NCBI GenBank assembly: GCA_945919465.1
Contig: CAMEJG010000005.1
Coordinates: 16,923-80,922 of the forward strand
Length of the DNA: 64,000 bases
From: an uncultured Anaeroplasma sp.
GTDB lineage: Bacteria; Bacillota_I; Bacilli_A; Acholeplasmatales; Anaeroplasmataceae
Reading direction: 5' to 3'
Positions within the stretch are counted from its first letter, which is position 1. Each line of letters opens with the position of its first letter. The notes under the pieces are model-generated. The model was given only the letters and a program-made list of their open reading frames with translations. It searched no databases and was not told the DNA's origin. Position numbers and translations under genes: made by a program. Of this stretch, positions 36,714-46,931 are shown one piece after another.

Positions 36714-38057
36714 TTATCTATCCTTCTTACGTTCTAGTAAACAAACTACTTCCACATGCAAAGTAGAACCAAATAGATTTACTGGTGTAGCCTCAATAAG
36801 TTCATAACCATTTTTCATTAATATCTCTACATCTCTTGCTAGAGTTGCAACATTACAAGAAACATAAACAATATTAGGAATTTCCATATTAATAACTGTT
36901 TTTAAGAATTCTATATCACAGCCCTTACGAGGTGGATCAAATACAATAACATCTACTTTTTCATTTAATGAAATCTTTTTTATTTCTTCTTCACATTTAC
37001 CACATATAAAGCTACAATTATCAATTTCATTTAATAATTTATTTTTATTGGCATTTTCTATTGCTTCCTTTACAATTTCTATACCATAAACATATTTGGC
37101 ATTTTTAGCTAAATTAAGTGTAATACTGCCTATTCCACAATAGGCATCTATTACATTCATTTTTTTATTGATATTTGCCATTCTTAATACTTCTTTATAT
37201 AATGCTTCACATTGATCATGATTAACCTGTAAAAATGATTGAGGTGATACCATAAATTTCAATCCTAAAATATCCTCAGTAATTTGAGGAATACCATATA
37301 ATAGCTTATAGGTATTAGATAATACTACATTTGTTTTTTCAGGATTAATATTTAAATATATCGATTTAATTTCTTTGAATTCAGATATTAAATAATCTAT
37401 AAGCTTAGAAAAATCATAATCCTTTGTTGTTACTAAAACAACCATATATTCATTTAATGCAGTATGACGAACCATTACCTCCTTAAATAAACCTTTATGT
37501 TCTTTTTCATTATAAATAGAAATATGAAAGATATTTAAATATCTATTAATAAAATTAATTATTTTATTACTTAAATCATCTGATATTAAACAATTATCCA
37601 TAGGAATAATATCATGAGAATTCTTTTGATAAAAGCCCCAAATTCTTTCATCATCTTCATTTATTCCAAATGGTACCATTACCTTATTTCTATATCCTAA
37701 TATTTTAGGATTAGAAATTATATTATTTATTTTACAATTAGGAAATTTTCTAAATGATAATTTTAATTTATTCTCTTTTATTAAGCATTCTGTTTCATAA
37801 TCAACATGCATCAAATCACAACCACCGCATAATCCATAATAAGGACATACTGGTTTAATTCTATGTGAGGATTCTTTTAATACCTTTATACATTCAGAAA
37901 AAGCATATTTTTTATGAACATTTGTAATTTTAATAATAACTTCCTCATCAACTAATGAGTTTTTTACAAAAACAACTAAATCACTAATATGACATACTCC
38001 ATATCCATTAACATCATATGATTCAATTATTACCTTATATGTTTCTCCTTCATGCAT
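36714..38057 (-). CDS. rlmCD: 23S rRNA (uracil-5-)-methyltransferase, RlmCD/RumA family
   Basis: A SAM-dependent m5U methyltransferase of the TrmA/RumA family, expected to modify 23S rRNA. An N-terminal TRAM domain (residues ~1-55) precedes the 4Fe-4S cysteines (CPYYGLCGGC, then a later Cys). The SAM domain shows DAYCGIGSITLNLA, the motif DPPRKGCD, and the catalytic-Cys region YVSCNVATLARD. Length (447 aa) fits the Bacilli RlmCD type, which methylates both U747 and U1939; the exact target is inferred. It lies 12 bases downstream of sdaA in the same direction. Confidence 0.92.
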   Translation of the reverse strand: MHEGETYKVIIESYDVNGYGVCHISDLVVFVKNSLVDEEVIIKITNVHKKYAFSECIKVLKESSHRIKPVCPYYGLCGGCDLMHVDYETECLIKENKLKLSFRKFPNCKINNIISNPKILGYRNKVMVPFGINEDDERIWGFYQKNSHDIIPMDNCLISDDLSNKIINFINRYLNIFHISIYNEKEHKGLFKEVMVRHTALNEYMVVLVTTKDYDFSKLIDYLISEFKEIKSIYLNINPEKTNVVLSNTYKLLYGIPQITEDILGLKFMVSPQSFLQVNHDQCEALYKEVLRMANINKKMNVIDAYCGIGSITLNLAKNAKYVYGIEIVKEAIENANKNKLLNEIDNCSFICGKCEEEIKKISLNEKVDVIVFDPPRKGCDIEFLKTVINMEIPNIVYVSCNVATLARDVEILMKNGYELIEATPVNLFGSTLHVEVVCLLERKKDR

Positions 38058-38069
38058 AAATAATACCTC

Positions 38070-39266
38070 CTATTTGTATTTTTTAGCTAGTCCACCTTTT
38101 GAGGTTTCACGATATTCATAATTTAAATCTCTACCTGTATCAAGCATTGTTTCAACTACTAAATCAAAACTGATTTTAGAATCAGCATTATTTAAATATC
38201 CTGAAAGCTTTGCTGCATCAAGAGCTCTTAATGCTGCAACAGCATTTCTTTCAATACAAGGAATTTGAACATACCCCTCAATTGGATCACAGGTTAATCC
38301 TAAATGATGCTCTAAAGCAATTTCTGCTGCTGATGATATTCTTTCAAAGGAAGCACCCTCAAGCTGACATAAATAAGCTGCAGCCATACTACAGGCAGTA
38401 CCAACTTCTGCTTGACAGCCTGCTTCAGCTCCTGAAATTGATCCATTCTTTTTCACAAGATTTCCAATTAATCCTGCTACCTTTAAAGCATCAATAATTT
38501 CTTTATGAGTATATTTATTTAAATCAACTGAATATTTAACTATTGCAGGTAAAACTCCTGCAGCTCCACAAGTTGGTGCTGTTACAATTAAACCACCTGA
38601 TGCATTTTCTTCACTTACTGCATAAGCATAAGAAATTATATTTCTTCTTAGCTTTTCTGAATTATCATTATCAATTTCTGGCTGATTATATAAATAATTA
38701 GCTTTTCTTTTTACCATTAGTCTTCCTGGAAGTATTCCAGGAGTATTTAATCCCCTTTCTATTGATTCCATCATAACATTATAGATTTGTTCCATATAGT
38801 TATTAAAGTCTTCATTTTCAATTGAATCAACATAAGAAGGAATATTAATATTATTTTTCTTACAATAGCTTGAAATATCACTAAATTTATTTAATTGATA
38901 TATTTCATCTTTGATTCTTTCAACATCACCTTCGATTTTAATAGCTCCACCACCAATAGAATAAACTCTCATTTCTGCGATTTTCTCATGATTTTTATAG
39001 CCAATAAAATCTAATGTATTAGGATGAGGTACATCCTTTATAGGATCCATTATTATTTGACATCTAGTAGGTAAAATAGTTCTTTCAATAATATAATCTG
39101 TTAAATGTCCCTTACCTGTTAAAGCAAGTGAACCATATAAATAAACCTCAATAAAATCACAATCAGGATTTCTTCTTAAAAATTCTAATGCTGCCTCCTT
39201 AGGCCCCATTGTATGAGAAGATGAAGGACCATTTCCTATTTTAAATAATTCTCTTAATGAATACAT
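38070..39266 (-). CDS. sdaA: Single-chain L-serine dehydratase
   Basis: An iron-sulfur L-serine ammonia-lyase that converts serine to pyruvate and ammonia. The N-terminal beta domain has [10 protein letters not shown] and the C-terminal alpha domain has [32 protein letters not shown] and [12 protein letters not shown], which supply the cluster cysteines. Most Bacilli split the enzyme into SdaAA and SdaAB; this one is a single chain, as in E. coli SdaA, but shorter (398 aa). AGGAG precedes the ATG. It follows uvrB by one base and precedes the rlmCD-like gene. Confidence 0.95.
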   Translation of the reverse strand: MYSLRELFKIGNGPSSSHTMGPKEAALEFLRRNPDCDFIEVYLYGSLALTGKGHLTDYIIERTILPTRCQIIMDPIKDVPHPNTLDFIGYKNHEKIAEMRVYSIGGGAIKIEGDVERIKDEIYQLNKFSDISSYCKKNNINIPSYVDSIENEDFNNYMEQIYNVMMESIERGLNTPGILPGRLMVKRKANYLYNQPEIDNDNSEKLRRNIISYAYAVSEENASGGLIVTAPTCGAAGVLPAIVKYSVDLNKYTHKEIIDALKVAGLIGNLVKKNGSISGAEAGCQAEVGTACSMAAAYLCQLEGASFERISSAAEIALEHHLGLTCDPIEGYVQIPCIERNAVAALRALDAAKLSGYLNNADSKISFDLVVETMLDTGRDLNYEYRETSKGGLAKKYK

Positions 39267-39267
39267 A

Positions 39268-41229
39268 TTATTTCTCCTTCTTTAATTCAATAATGGCATC
39301 TCTTATTTGAGCTGCCGCCTCAAAATTAAGCTCCTTAGCATAGCTTCTCATTTCTTCTTCTAATGCTAAAATTGTTAATTCTCTTTCTTCTTTAGTCATA
39401 TTCTTATGATAAGTCTTACTTGTATTACTAATTTCTTCAACTCTTTTCATAGAAACAGTCTTTGGAATTTCTTTAATAATAGTTTTAGGTATAATATTAT
39501 GCTCATCATTATATTTCATTTGAATCTCACGACGACGTAGAGTTTCATCCATTGCAGTTTGCATTGACTCACTAATAGTGTCTGCATACAAAATAACTTT
39601 ACCCTCACTATTTCTTGCCGCTCTACCAATAGTTTGAATTAAGCTTCTAGTAGAACGAAGAAATCCCTGCTTATCAGCATCTAAAATACAAACTAGTGAA
39701 ACCTCAGGTAAATCTAAGCCCTCACGTAATAAATTGATACCAACTAATACATCATATTTACCTAATCTTAAATCTCTTAAAATCTCTAAACGAGCTAAGG
39801 CCTTAATTTCAGAATGTAAATAAGCAACCTTCAATCCTAGCTTCTTTAAATATGCAGTTAAATCCTCACTCATTTTAATAGTAAGTGTAGTAACTAATAC
39901 TCTTTGATTCTTTTTGCTTCTTTCAACTATTTCAGCATAAATATCATCAACCTGACCTTCACTTGGTCTAACCTCAACAATAGGGTCTAATAATCCAGTA
40001 GGTCTAATAATTTGTTCAACAATAGGTAAAGTATTTTCATAATCACCTGGGGTTGCAGAAACAAATAATGCTTTATTTATTTTATTATCAAATTCATCAT
40101 ATTTTAAAGGTCTATTATCTAATGCAGATGGTAATCTAAATCCATAATTAACTAAATTAAGCTTCCTTGCTCTATCTCCATTATACATACCTCTAACCTG
40201 AGGTAGGGTAACATGAGATTCATCAACAATAAGTAAATAATCATCAGGAAAGAAATCTATTAGTGTCGCAGGAGTTTCTCCTTCACCTCTTAATGATAAA
40301 TGCCTTGAATAATTTTCAACTCCACTACAAAATCCAGTTTGTTCAAGCATTTCGATATCATATTTTGTTCTTTGTTCAATTCTTTCTGCTTCTAGTGGAT
40401 GACCTTCATTAGTAAATTTATTTATAGTTTCTTCTAATTCTTCTTTAATTCTTCTTATAGCTTCATTAAGCTTTTCTTTATTAGTAACAAAATGAGTTGC
40501 TGCAAAAATATTTGCAAATTCAACTGAAGCGAAAGTTTGACCTGTTGTAATATCAAAGGTTTTAATTTGTTCTATTTCATCATCAAAAAATTCTATTTTA
40601 TATCCCTTCGCATGTTCTGATGGGGGAATTATTTCTAATATATCTCCTCTATATCTAAAGCTTCCTCTTTTAAAATCAATATCATTTCTTTCAAATTGCA
40701 TCTCAACTAATTTCTGATATAGTTTCTTTCTATTATAAGTTTCCCCTACTCTTAAGCAAAGCATAGATTCCTTATAATCAATAGGATCTCCAATACCATA
40801 AATACAAGAAACAGAGGCTACAACTATAGTATCATTATAATCCATTAATGCTGCAGTAGCTGCATGTCTCATTTCATCAATTTCTTCATTAATTTGAGCA
40901 TCCTTCTCAATATAAGTATCACTCGAAACCACATAAGCCTCAGGCTGATAATAATCATAATAAGAAATAAAATATTCAACATGATTATTAGGAAATAATT
41001 CCTTCATTTCATTATATAGCTGTCCAGCTAAAGTCTTATTATGAGCTAGTATTAAAGTAGGTCTTTGAAGTCTTTCAATAATATTAGCCATAGTAAAAGT
41101 TTTACCTGTACCAGTCGCACCTAAAAGAGTTTGTCTTTTTATACCAGATTTAAAATTATTAACAATATCATCAATAGCCTTAGGTTGATCTCCTGTTGGC
41201 TTATATTTTGAATTAATTTTAAATTCCAT
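39268..41229 (-). CDS. uvrB: Excinuclease ABC subunit B
   Basis: UvrB is the damage-verifying helicase-like subunit of nucleotide excision repair. It shows GDQPKAID, Walker [11 protein letters not shown], the [10 protein letters not shown] beta-hairpin that probes the DNA strands, DESH Walker B, the helicase motif QTIGRAARN, and a C-terminal UVR domain ([21 protein letters not shown]) that binds UvrC. The track begins at a TTG five codons earlier. The ATG at 41229, right after AAGGAGCATT, is preferred and gives 653 aa. No uvrA or uvrC is in the window. Confidence 0.97.
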   Translation of the reverse strand: MEFKINSKYKPTGDQPKAIDDIVNNFKSGIKRQTLLGATGTGKTFTMANIIERLQRPTLILAHNKTLAGQLYNEMKELFPNNHVEYFISYYDYYQPEAYVVSSDTYIEKDAQINEEIDEMRHAATAALMDYNDTIVVASVSCIYGIGDPIDYKESMLCLRVGETYNRKKLYQKLVEMQFERNDIDFKRGSFRYRGDILEIIPPSEHAKGYKIEFFDDEIEQIKTFDITTGQTFASVEFANIFAATHFVTNKEKLNEAIRRIKEELEETINKFTNEGHPLEAERIEQRTKYDIEMLEQTGFCSGVENYSRHLSLRGEGETPATLIDFFPDDYLLIVDESHVTLPQVRGMYNGDRARKLNLVNYGFRLPSALDNRPLKYDEFDNKINKALFVSATPGDYENTLPIVEQIIRPTGLLDPIVEVRPSEGQVDDIYAEIVERSKKNQRVLVTTLTIKMSEDLTAYLKKLGLKVAYLHSEIKALARLEILRDLRLGKYDVLVGINLLREGLDLPEVSLVCILDADKQGFLRSTRSLIQTIGRAARNSEGKVILYADTISESMQTAMDETLRRREIQMKYNDEHNIIPKTIIKEIPKTVSMKRVEEISNTSKTYHKNMTKEERELTILALEEEMRSYAKELNFEAAAQIRDAIIELKKEK

Positions 41230-41279
41230 AATGCTCCTTTCCAATTTAAAAGGCCTTAGAAAACTAAAGCCTAATTAAA

Positions 41280-43031
41280 TTAATGATTAAATTCATCATA
41301 TTTACAATATTCTTCTGTCATAATACCATCAAGAATATTCTTTAAATGGTCACCCATTCTTTCAATATTAGATAAAATCTCAACATAATGTTCAGCATTA
41401 ATAACTGTACAATTTCCAGTATTAACACGATGTACATGTCTTTCATGGAAGCATTCTTCCATTCTATCTATTTCATCTTCATATTTAACAGCTAATGTAG
41501 CTTTTTCACTATCCCACTCAAGTAATGATTCTAAAGTATTATTAACCATATTTGTTAATACTGAATAGATTTGAGATAAATCCTGAGCACCATCATCAGA
41601 TAAATGCATATTCTTATCATATCTTTCACTAAAGAATTCTATAATATTTGTGCAATGATCTCCAACACGTTCTAAATCCTTAATTAAATCAAGATATTTA
41701 GATAATAATGTAGAGGTTTTTTGATCCAAATCAGTAATAGTAAGTTTAATTAAATAATCATGAATTCTCTTATCAAGACAATTAACAGTCTTTTCTATTT
41801 CTAAGCCCTTTGAAGGTAAATCATCAATCTGCTCAAAACTATATTTTTCAACAATTTCAACATATTCTTTTACACATTCAGCCATATAATTAATAGCCTT
41901 TTTAGCAAATGATAATGCTAAAACTGAAGATTTATTAATTAATGAGTAATCTAATAGCTCATCAACAATCTTTTCTCTTTCATCCTGATGATCACGAATG
42001 ATAAAGTTAGTAAGACTAACCATATATTTAACAAAGAAGAATAATACAAATGTTGTAACAACATTAAAGATAATATGAGCCACAGCTAAAGTCATTTCCT
42101 TATTAGCTCCATTAAACCAAGCTCCATCTATCCAATCCATCAATAATACAAATGGTCCTCTGCCACTTACTCCTGCAATAGTTAAAATAAAGAATAATAA
42201 AGATCCGAGCACATTAAATAAAGAATGGACAAATGCAGTTCTCTTTGCCTCAGTACCACCACCAAATGAAGCAATTAATGCTGTTACTGTAGTACCAATA
42301 TTACAACCTAATAAAATAGGAAGAGCTCCTGCCATTGTAATACTTCCAGCACCTAATAGAGTTTGAAGAATTAGAATTGTTGCCGCACTAGATTGAACAA
42401 GAGCCGTAATCAATGTACCTAATAACAATCCAAATATAGGCCAATTTTCAAGCCATGAGAATAACATTCTAACTGGTTCTTCATATTCTGATAATATTTC
42501 CTTTAAAGGATTACCCATAAACCATAATCCTAAGAATAATAATCCAAAGCCTAAAAGCATACTTCCAGTTTGTTTAACCTTAACCTTCTTAAAAAAGAAA
42601 ATCATTAAAGCCCCAATACCAACAAACCATAAAGCAAAAATTTCAATTTTCAATGACATCATAAATGGAGTTATAGTAGTACCTATATTCGCTCCCATAA
42701 TAATACCAACAGCCTGAGGGAATGATAATAATCCCGCTCTAACTAAGCTTACTGTTAGGGCTGTAGTACCTGATGATGATTGTAATAATACAGTTACTAT
42801 TGCTCCAATAAAAATACCCTTAATTGGAGTATTTGTAGATTTTTCAATAAATGTTTTTAAGCGGTCTCCTGCAATAGCCTTTAATGAATCACCTGTTAGC
42901 TCAATTCCATATAAGAATAAGCCTAAACCACCAATAATCATCATTATAAAGGCAAACCATGCAACCACACTACCATCAAATGAAAACGACGGCATTGAAT
43001 CAGAATAATCTGAAAATATATTCAAAAACAT
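41280..43031 (-). CDS. Na/Pi-cotransporter family protein with PhoU-like domain
   Basis: A NptA/PhoU-type sodium-phosphate cotransporter. About eight membrane segments (residues ~25-360) carry two inverted repeats with the family QSSSGTT and QSSAAT signatures (LLQSSSGTTALTVS; LVQSSAATILIL). The C-terminal cytoplasmic part (~380-583) is PhoU-like, with paired helices (RVGDHCTNI and RMGDHLKNI). The track start at a TTG 19 codons upstream is replaced by the ATG at 43031, which follows GGGAGG at nine bases. Phosphate import or regulation is inferred from the family. Confidence 0.92.
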   Translation of the reverse strand: MFLNIFSDYSDSMPSFSFDGSVVAWFAFIMMIIGGLGLFLYGIELTGDSLKAIAGDRLKTFIEKSTNTPIKGIFIGAIVTVLLQSSSGTTALTVSLVRAGLLSFPQAVGIIMGANIGTTITPFMMSLKIEIFALWFVGIGALMIFFFKKVKVKQTGSMLLGFGLLFLGLWFMGNPLKEILSEYEEPVRMLFSWLENWPIFGLLLGTLITALVQSSAATILILQTLLGAGSITMAGALPILLGCNIGTTVTALIASFGGGTEAKRTAFVHSLFNVLGSLLFFILTIAGVSGRGPFVLLMDWIDGAWFNGANKEMTLAVAHIIFNVVTTFVLFFFVKYMVSLTNFIIRDHQDEREKIVDELLDYSLINKSSVLALSFAKKAINYMAECVKEYVEIVEKYSFEQIDDLPSKGLEIEKTVNCLDKRIHDYLIKLTITDLDQKTSTLLSKYLDLIKDLERVGDHCTNIIEFFSERYDKNMHLSDDGAQDLSQIYSVLTNMVNNTLESLLEWDSEKATLAVKYEDEIDRMEECFHERHVHRVNTGNCTVINAEHYVEILSNIERMGDHLKNILDGIMTEEYCKYDEFNH

Positions 43032-43120
43032 AAAATATATCCTCCCGTTTACCTCTATTTTATAATGAATGCAACCATTATTCAACAAAATAATAACGTT
43101 TTTAGAAAAAAAAGAGACCT

Positions 43121-43699
43121 TTAAATACCTAAAGCTCTCTTCGCTAAAGAATCTGCCATATCATTATAATGATCATTAGTATGACTTTTAACCTTATGAA
43201 AGGTTATTTTTATCTTATTTCTTACCTTATCAGCAAATTCTACATATTTAATTGCAATTCCACTATTGGCCTTCCATTCATGCATAAACCACTTTTCAAT
43301 ACCTATATAATCATAAAAAATATCAAGGCTCTTAAATCCTCTATTTATAGCATACTGAATAATAAAGCCTGCTCCTTTAATTTCTCCTGAAACATTTCTA
43401 GAATTTGAATATTCATCAGCCTCATATTTTTTATTAAAAGTATATTCCTTTCCATCAACTAATAAAACACAACCAAAAGAATATTCACCATTTATATCAT
43501 TATAAGAACCATCAATATAAGCTACAGGACCATTTATTTCATTTTTAATTACTTCACCACTAATAAATGCCTCTGCTTCTTCTAAGCTATTAAAGGATTT
43601 ATATTTTGGTTTAATACATTCCTTTATTTTAATTTGAGCCTCATCCCAGCTATCAACAATAAATGAAGCATTTTCACCCTTAATCGCATAAAACTTCAT
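43121..43699 (-). CDS. rnhA: Ribonuclease H with viroplasmin-like N-terminal domain
   Basis: An RNase HI that cuts RNA in RNA:DNA hybrids. Residues ~1-50 form the viroplasmin/hybrid-binding domain (KFYAIKGENASFIVDSWDEAQ). Residues ~58-192 are the RNase H fold with acidic residues in AYIDGSY, NVSGEIKGA, FYDYIGIEKW and HYNDMADSLAKRA. This two-domain form is common in Firmicutes. GGTGAT lies before the ATG. It stands between the phosphate transporter and gerW on the same strand. Confidence 0.92.
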   Translation of the reverse strand: MKFYAIKGENASFIVDSWDEAQIKIKECIKPKYKSFNSLEEAEAFISGEVIKNEINGPVAYIDGSYNDINGEYSFGCVLLVDGKEYTFNKKYEADEYSNSRNVSGEIKGAGFIIQYAINRGFKSLDIFYDYIGIEKWFMHEWKANSGIAIKYVEFADKVRNKIKITFHKVKSHTNDHYNDMADSLAKRALGI

Positions 43700-43742
43700 A
43701 CTATCACCGAAATAATAGTATCACATTTTCTTAATTAATTCA

Positions 43743-44120
43743 CTATATTTCTTTAATAGGAGCATTATTTTTAAATAACTCTATCATTTTTTTACATGCA
43801 TCAGGCATCTTACATAAAATAGAATCAACTAAATTATTATCTGAATTAAAGGCTAATAAAGATACTTCACTGTTATTGATTACTAAAAAACCTACTGGAT
43901 TTATACTAACTCCGCCACTAGTACCACCACCAAATAATGGTTCATCTTTATTAGTATCCTTAATATCAGCACCACCACTAACAAAACCAAGCTTTAAGCT
44001 TGAAATAGGTAAAATAACACAATTATTATATTCTAATGGTGTTCCAATAATAGTATTAGCCTCAATCATTTTCTGCAATGATTCTAAGGATATTTCTAAT
44101 AAATCATTAATAGGATGCAT
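43743..44120 (-). CDS. gerW: GerW/YtfJ-family sporulation protein
   Basis: GerW (YtfJ) is needed for normal spore germination in Bacillus; relatives occur in many spore formers. The protein shows the Gly-rich family core: LKLGFVSGGADI, LFGGGTSGGVSINPVGFLVI, and a VSLLAFN strand. Length (125 aa) is slightly below usual. A GAGGTGATG site precedes the ATG. The next gene upstream encodes a DUF2953-like protein, matching the Bacillus ytfI-ytfJ pair. Together with cotE it indicates sporulation genes in this genome. Confidence 0.88.
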   Translation of the reverse strand: MHPINDLLEISLESLQKMIEANTIIGTPLEYNNCVILPISSLKLGFVSGGADIKDTNKDEPLFGGGTSGGVSINPVGFLVINNSEVSLLAFNSDNNLVDSILCKMPDACKKMIELFKNNAPIKEI

Positions 44121-44124
44121 AACA

Positions 44125-44601
44125 TCACCTCATAAATATCGTAATAATAAAGGCCCATATTATTTGAAATATACTAGTATGAGCCTTTAGATAATAATCA
44201 ATCCCCTTATAGCGTGATTCTTCTAGCCTAATAATAGAGCTTCTAAAACCTCTAGCACGGCAGTTTAATATACTATATAAATAATTGGCCACAATAATAA
44301 ATAATCCATCAGCAATTCCATATAATTCCTGATTTTTAGTACATTTTGCGACATAGAAGACATCAACCACACTATAAGAGATAGCATTTTTGATGAATAA
44401 ATTATTTTTATGCCATTTATTCCTTATTTTATTAATTTTTTTACTCTCATATTTTATGAATCGTTGGTGGGGGATTAAGATGTCATGATTGAAAAGAGTA
44501 AAATATATTTTTATTGTATCATTTCTACTTAGGATATGAATACCTATTGGTAAAGAACTAATAACAATAACACTAAATAAAATAAGGATGGCAATAATCA
44601 T
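44125..44601 (-). CDS. DUF2953-like membrane protein (YtfI-like)
   Basis: An N-terminal membrane segment (MIIAILILFSVIVISS) precedes a basic soluble region, and a hydrophobic C-terminal stretch (FQIIWAFIITIFMR) suggests a second anchor. The order DUF2953-gerW mirrors ytfI-ytfJ of Bacillus, and the RGFRSSIIRLEESRYKGIDYYLKAH region is consistent with that family, but similarity is weak by eye. Function is unknown; a role in sporulation is inferred from its partner only. Its ribosome site lies within a hairpin (44584-44619). Confidence 0.65.
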   Translation of the reverse strand: MIIAILILFSVIVISSLPIGIHILSRNDTIKIYFTLFNHDILIPHQRFIKYESKKINKIRNKWHKNNLFIKNAISYSVVDVFYVAKCTKNQELYGIADGLFIIVANYLYSILNCRARGFRSSIIRLEESRYKGIDYYLKAHTSIFQIIWAFIITIFMR

Positions 44602-44619
44602 TAATCATTCACCATCCTT
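44584..44619 (-). promoter_or_regulatory. Hairpin enclosing the ribosome site and start of the DUF2953 gene
   Basis: A perfect 8-bp inverted repeat (AAGGATGG/CCATCCTT) encloses the ATG at 44601. One arm is the Shine-Dalgarno region, the other lies in the early codons. The downstream arm is followed by ATTTTATTT on the minus strand, so it could also act as an mtnN terminator. Confidence 0.5.
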
Positions 44620-44632
44620 ATTATTATCTATT

Positions 44633-45319
44633 CTATTCTAAATTATTCAAAATTTGTAAACAAATTTTAGAGCTTCTATTTGCCATATCTTCCTCAAATT
44701 TCAAATAATCATCAATTTGATTTTCATCTCCAATAATATCAGAAATATATCTTAATACTACAAATTCAACTCCAGCCTTAACACATACTTGAGCAATACT
44801 AGCTCCTTCCATCTCGCAAAGGCTTCCCTCTTCTACCCCTATTTTTTCAAGCTGATGACATGATGACACAAACTGATCACCAGAATAAATTGTGCCCTCT
44901 TTATAATTAATTCCTAATTTATTTAAAGCCTTTTTTACTAATAAAATACTCTCAAGACTAGATGCATAATACTTAGGACATCCTGGTACCTGTCCATAGC
45001 TATAACCAAAAATAGTAGTATCAAAATCATGATAGCATAACCTAGTACCAATAATAACATCACGTGTCTTTAGTGGCTTCATTCCTCCTGCTATTCCAGT
45101 ATTAATAATAAAATTACATTCGTATTCATTAATTAATAATGTAGCACACATTGCTGAATTAACCTTACCAACTCCAGATAATGCTAATACAACCTCACAT
45201 TCCCCAATCATACCAGGATAAAAGCTAATTCCAAGCTTAATTTCCTCTTCTCCATCTAATAAAGCATCCCTTAATATATCAAGCTCTGGCTCCATTGCTG
45301 CAATAATACCAATTCTCAT
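44633..45319 (-). CDS. mtnN: 5'-methylthioadenosine/S-adenosylhomocysteine nucleosidase
   Basis: MtnN (Pfs) cleaves adenine from methylthioadenosine and S-adenosylhomocysteine, recycling SAM by-products. It begins MRIGIIAAMEPELDIL, with the catalytic Glu in AAMEPE. Later come NTGIAGG and the purine- and ribose-binding CEMEGASIAQVC. The track start 19 codons upstream is replaced by the ATG at 45319 behind GAGGG, giving 228 aa, the family norm. It begins two bases before the ylmH stop, so it is probably coupled to ylmE-ylmH. Confidence 0.96.
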   Translation of the reverse strand: MRIGIIAAMEPELDILRDALLDGEEEIKLGISFYPGMIGECEVVLALSGVGKVNSAMCATLLINEYECNFIINTGIAGGMKPLKTRDVIIGTRLCYHDFDTTIFGYSYGQVPGCPKYYASSLESILLVKKALNKLGINYKEGTIYSGDQFVSSCHQLEKIGVEEGSLCEMEGASIAQVCVKAGVEFVVLRYISDIIGDENQIDDYLKFEEDMANRSSKICLQILNNLE

Positions 45320-45320
45320 A

Positions 45321-46052
45321 TTATACCCTCTTTCCAATTTCAACTTTAATTCTGCCACTTTTAGTTTCATTTCCAATATTATTTATAATAAAATGTCCCT
45401 TATGTCTAATACTTAATTCATCATTTAATGCTACACTATGACTAGTGTTATATATTATTTCATGATTTACCATCACAAGACCTAGAGTAATCATTTCATT
45501 AGCTTCCTTTCTAGATACACCTGTAGCTTGTGCTACAACCGCATCTAGTCTTAATGATGCTAAAAAACATAATCTATATTCATAATTAATTTCATGAATA
45601 ATAGGATAATCTATTCTTTCAAGCTTAATAGGAGTATTTCCTACATAATTATATTCTTCAAGAATAAAACTAGAAATTTCTTCTGTACAGGCAAAATAAC
45701 AATCCTTATCTATTAATACTATATCTCCAATACATTCTCTTTTAATGCCTAATCCCATTAAAGATCCTAAAATATCCCTATGGGAAATACTATAATATTT
45801 TTTATTATAAATAATATTATATACTACTATTTTAAAATCAACATTAGTCTTAAAGGGAGTAATTAAATATCTTTTTCTTTCAGCATTAATAATTCCTCCA
45901 TCATTTAATACATAAATATTAAATGCTTTTGCTTCCTTTAATAAAATATCACTTTCTCTATCGCTTAAAAAAGGGAATAATATTACCTTATTTTCTTGGG
46001 CTCTTAATAATGCTGAATGGATTCTCTTTTTAAATTGTTCTAAATCGTCCAT
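45321..46052 (-). CDS. ylmH: S4-domain RNA-binding protein YlmH
   Basis: YlmH is an RNA-binding protein of the division-gene neighbourhood in Gram-positives, associated with ribosome quality control. The N-terminal part (residues ~1-75) has FLSDRESDILLKEA and GGIINAERKR. The middle has SHRDILGSLMGLGIKRECIGDI, a family hallmark. The C terminus is an S4 domain (LRLDAVVAQATGVSRKEANEMI). The track start is replaced by the ATG at 46052 behind AGGAAG, giving 243 aa. It overlaps ylmE by 13 bases. sepF and ylmG, usually between the two, are absent here. Confidence 0.93.
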   Translation of the reverse strand: MDDLEQFKKRIHSALLRAQENKVILFPFLSDRESDILLKEAKAFNIYVLNDGGIINAERKRYLITPFKTNVDFKIVVYNIIYNKKYYSISHRDILGSLMGLGIKRECIGDIVLIDKDCYFACTEEISSFILEEYNYVGNTPIKLERIDYPIIHEINYEYRLCFLASLRLDAVVAQATGVSRKEANEMITLGLVMVNHEIIYNTSHSVALNDELSIRHKGHFIINNIGNETKSGRIKVEIGKRV

Positions 46053-46678
46053 AAAATTCTTCCTAATCTTATATGAGTAGCTCCACATTCAATTGCTTCT
46101 TTATAATCATCACTCATTCCCATTGATAAATAGGGGATTTTTATATTAAAATCTTCTTCTATCTCAGTTTTTAATTTAGATAAGCTACTAAATTGATGAA
46201 TTAAGGATTTTTTAGAAGAATCCTTAATAGCCATCATCATTAATCCAACAATATTTATATTTCTATATTTTAATACCTGTTCAATAAAACTATATAAATA
46301 TTCAAGCTTAATTCCATTTTTATTTTCTTCTTCATTAATAGAAACCTCAATAAAACAATCTAGAGGTTTATTTCTAAGCTTATCAATAATTCCTGCAAGT
46401 TCTAAAGAATCTAAGGAATGTAGGCATTCAATTTCATTGACAATTAAATGAGCTTTATTTCTTTGAAGATGTCCAATAAAATGCCAAGAAATATTTAAAT
46501 CCTTTAATAGAGATTTATGCTCTAAAAAAGTATCCACTCTATTCTCACCAAAATTATTTATTCCTACATTATATAAATCTCTCATCTCTAATGGAGTAAC
46601 ATATTTTGTTGCCGCAACAATCTTAACATTATTTGGAATTGTTGAAATAAAATCATTTATATCTTCTCTAAGCTTCAT
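46040..46678 (-). CDS. ylmE: YggS-family pyridoxal phosphate homeostasis protein (YlmE)
   Basis: A PLP-binding protein of the YggS/PROSC family, a single alanine-racemase-like barrel that controls free PLP levels and lacks known catalysis. It shows VAATKYVTP with the PLP Lys, NFGENRVDTF, WHFIGHLQRNKA, and the C-terminal LSMGMSDDYKEAIECGATHIRLG. The start is moved to the ATG at 46678, behind GAGG, giving 212 aa. It heads the ylmE-ylmH-mtnN run. Confidence 0.94.
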   Translation of the reverse strand: MKLREDINDFISTIPNNVKIVAATKYVTPLEMRDLYNVGINNFGENRVDTFLEHKSLLKDLNISWHFIGHLQRNKAHLIVNEIECLHSLDSLELAGIIDKLRNKPLDCFIEVSINEEENKNGIKLEYLYSFIEQVLKYRNINIVGLMMMAIKDSSKKSLIHQFSSLSKLKTEIEEDFNIKIPYLSMGMSDDYKEAIECGATHIRLGRILWTI

Positions 46679-46738
46679 AATATACCTCAATAATTTATAA
46701 TACACAAATATTATACAATTAATAATGGGTAAATAAAA

Positions 46739-46778
46739 GAAAAAAAGTAAAGAACAGCTAGGGAAGGCTGTTCTTTAC
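46739..46778 (-). terminator. Strong intrinsic terminator after the response regulator
   Basis: A perfect 12-bp stem (GTAAAGAACAGC and its complement, 8-base loop) is followed on the minus strand by seven T's. It separates the response regulator from ylmE. Confidence 0.88.
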
Positions 46779-46931
46779 AAATTGGGAGAGTTATAGTTTG
46801 CTTATGAAAAAAGTAATCTATCATTATTAGGGAGATTTTGATAGATAGCGTCTTTTATAAGACACTTATAGTATAACCATAAAATCTCGGAAAAATACTA
46901 AATTTTTTTGGGAAATTATGTGAAATGATAA
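46779..46931 (-). other. Long 3' untranslated stretch of the response regulator
   Basis: About 150 bases lie between the response regulator stop and its terminator. No ORF of useful size is present on either strand. A small stem (GTCTT/AAGAC) occurs near 46850. It may be a long 3' UTR or hold a small RNA; nothing specific is recognised. Confidence 0.4.
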
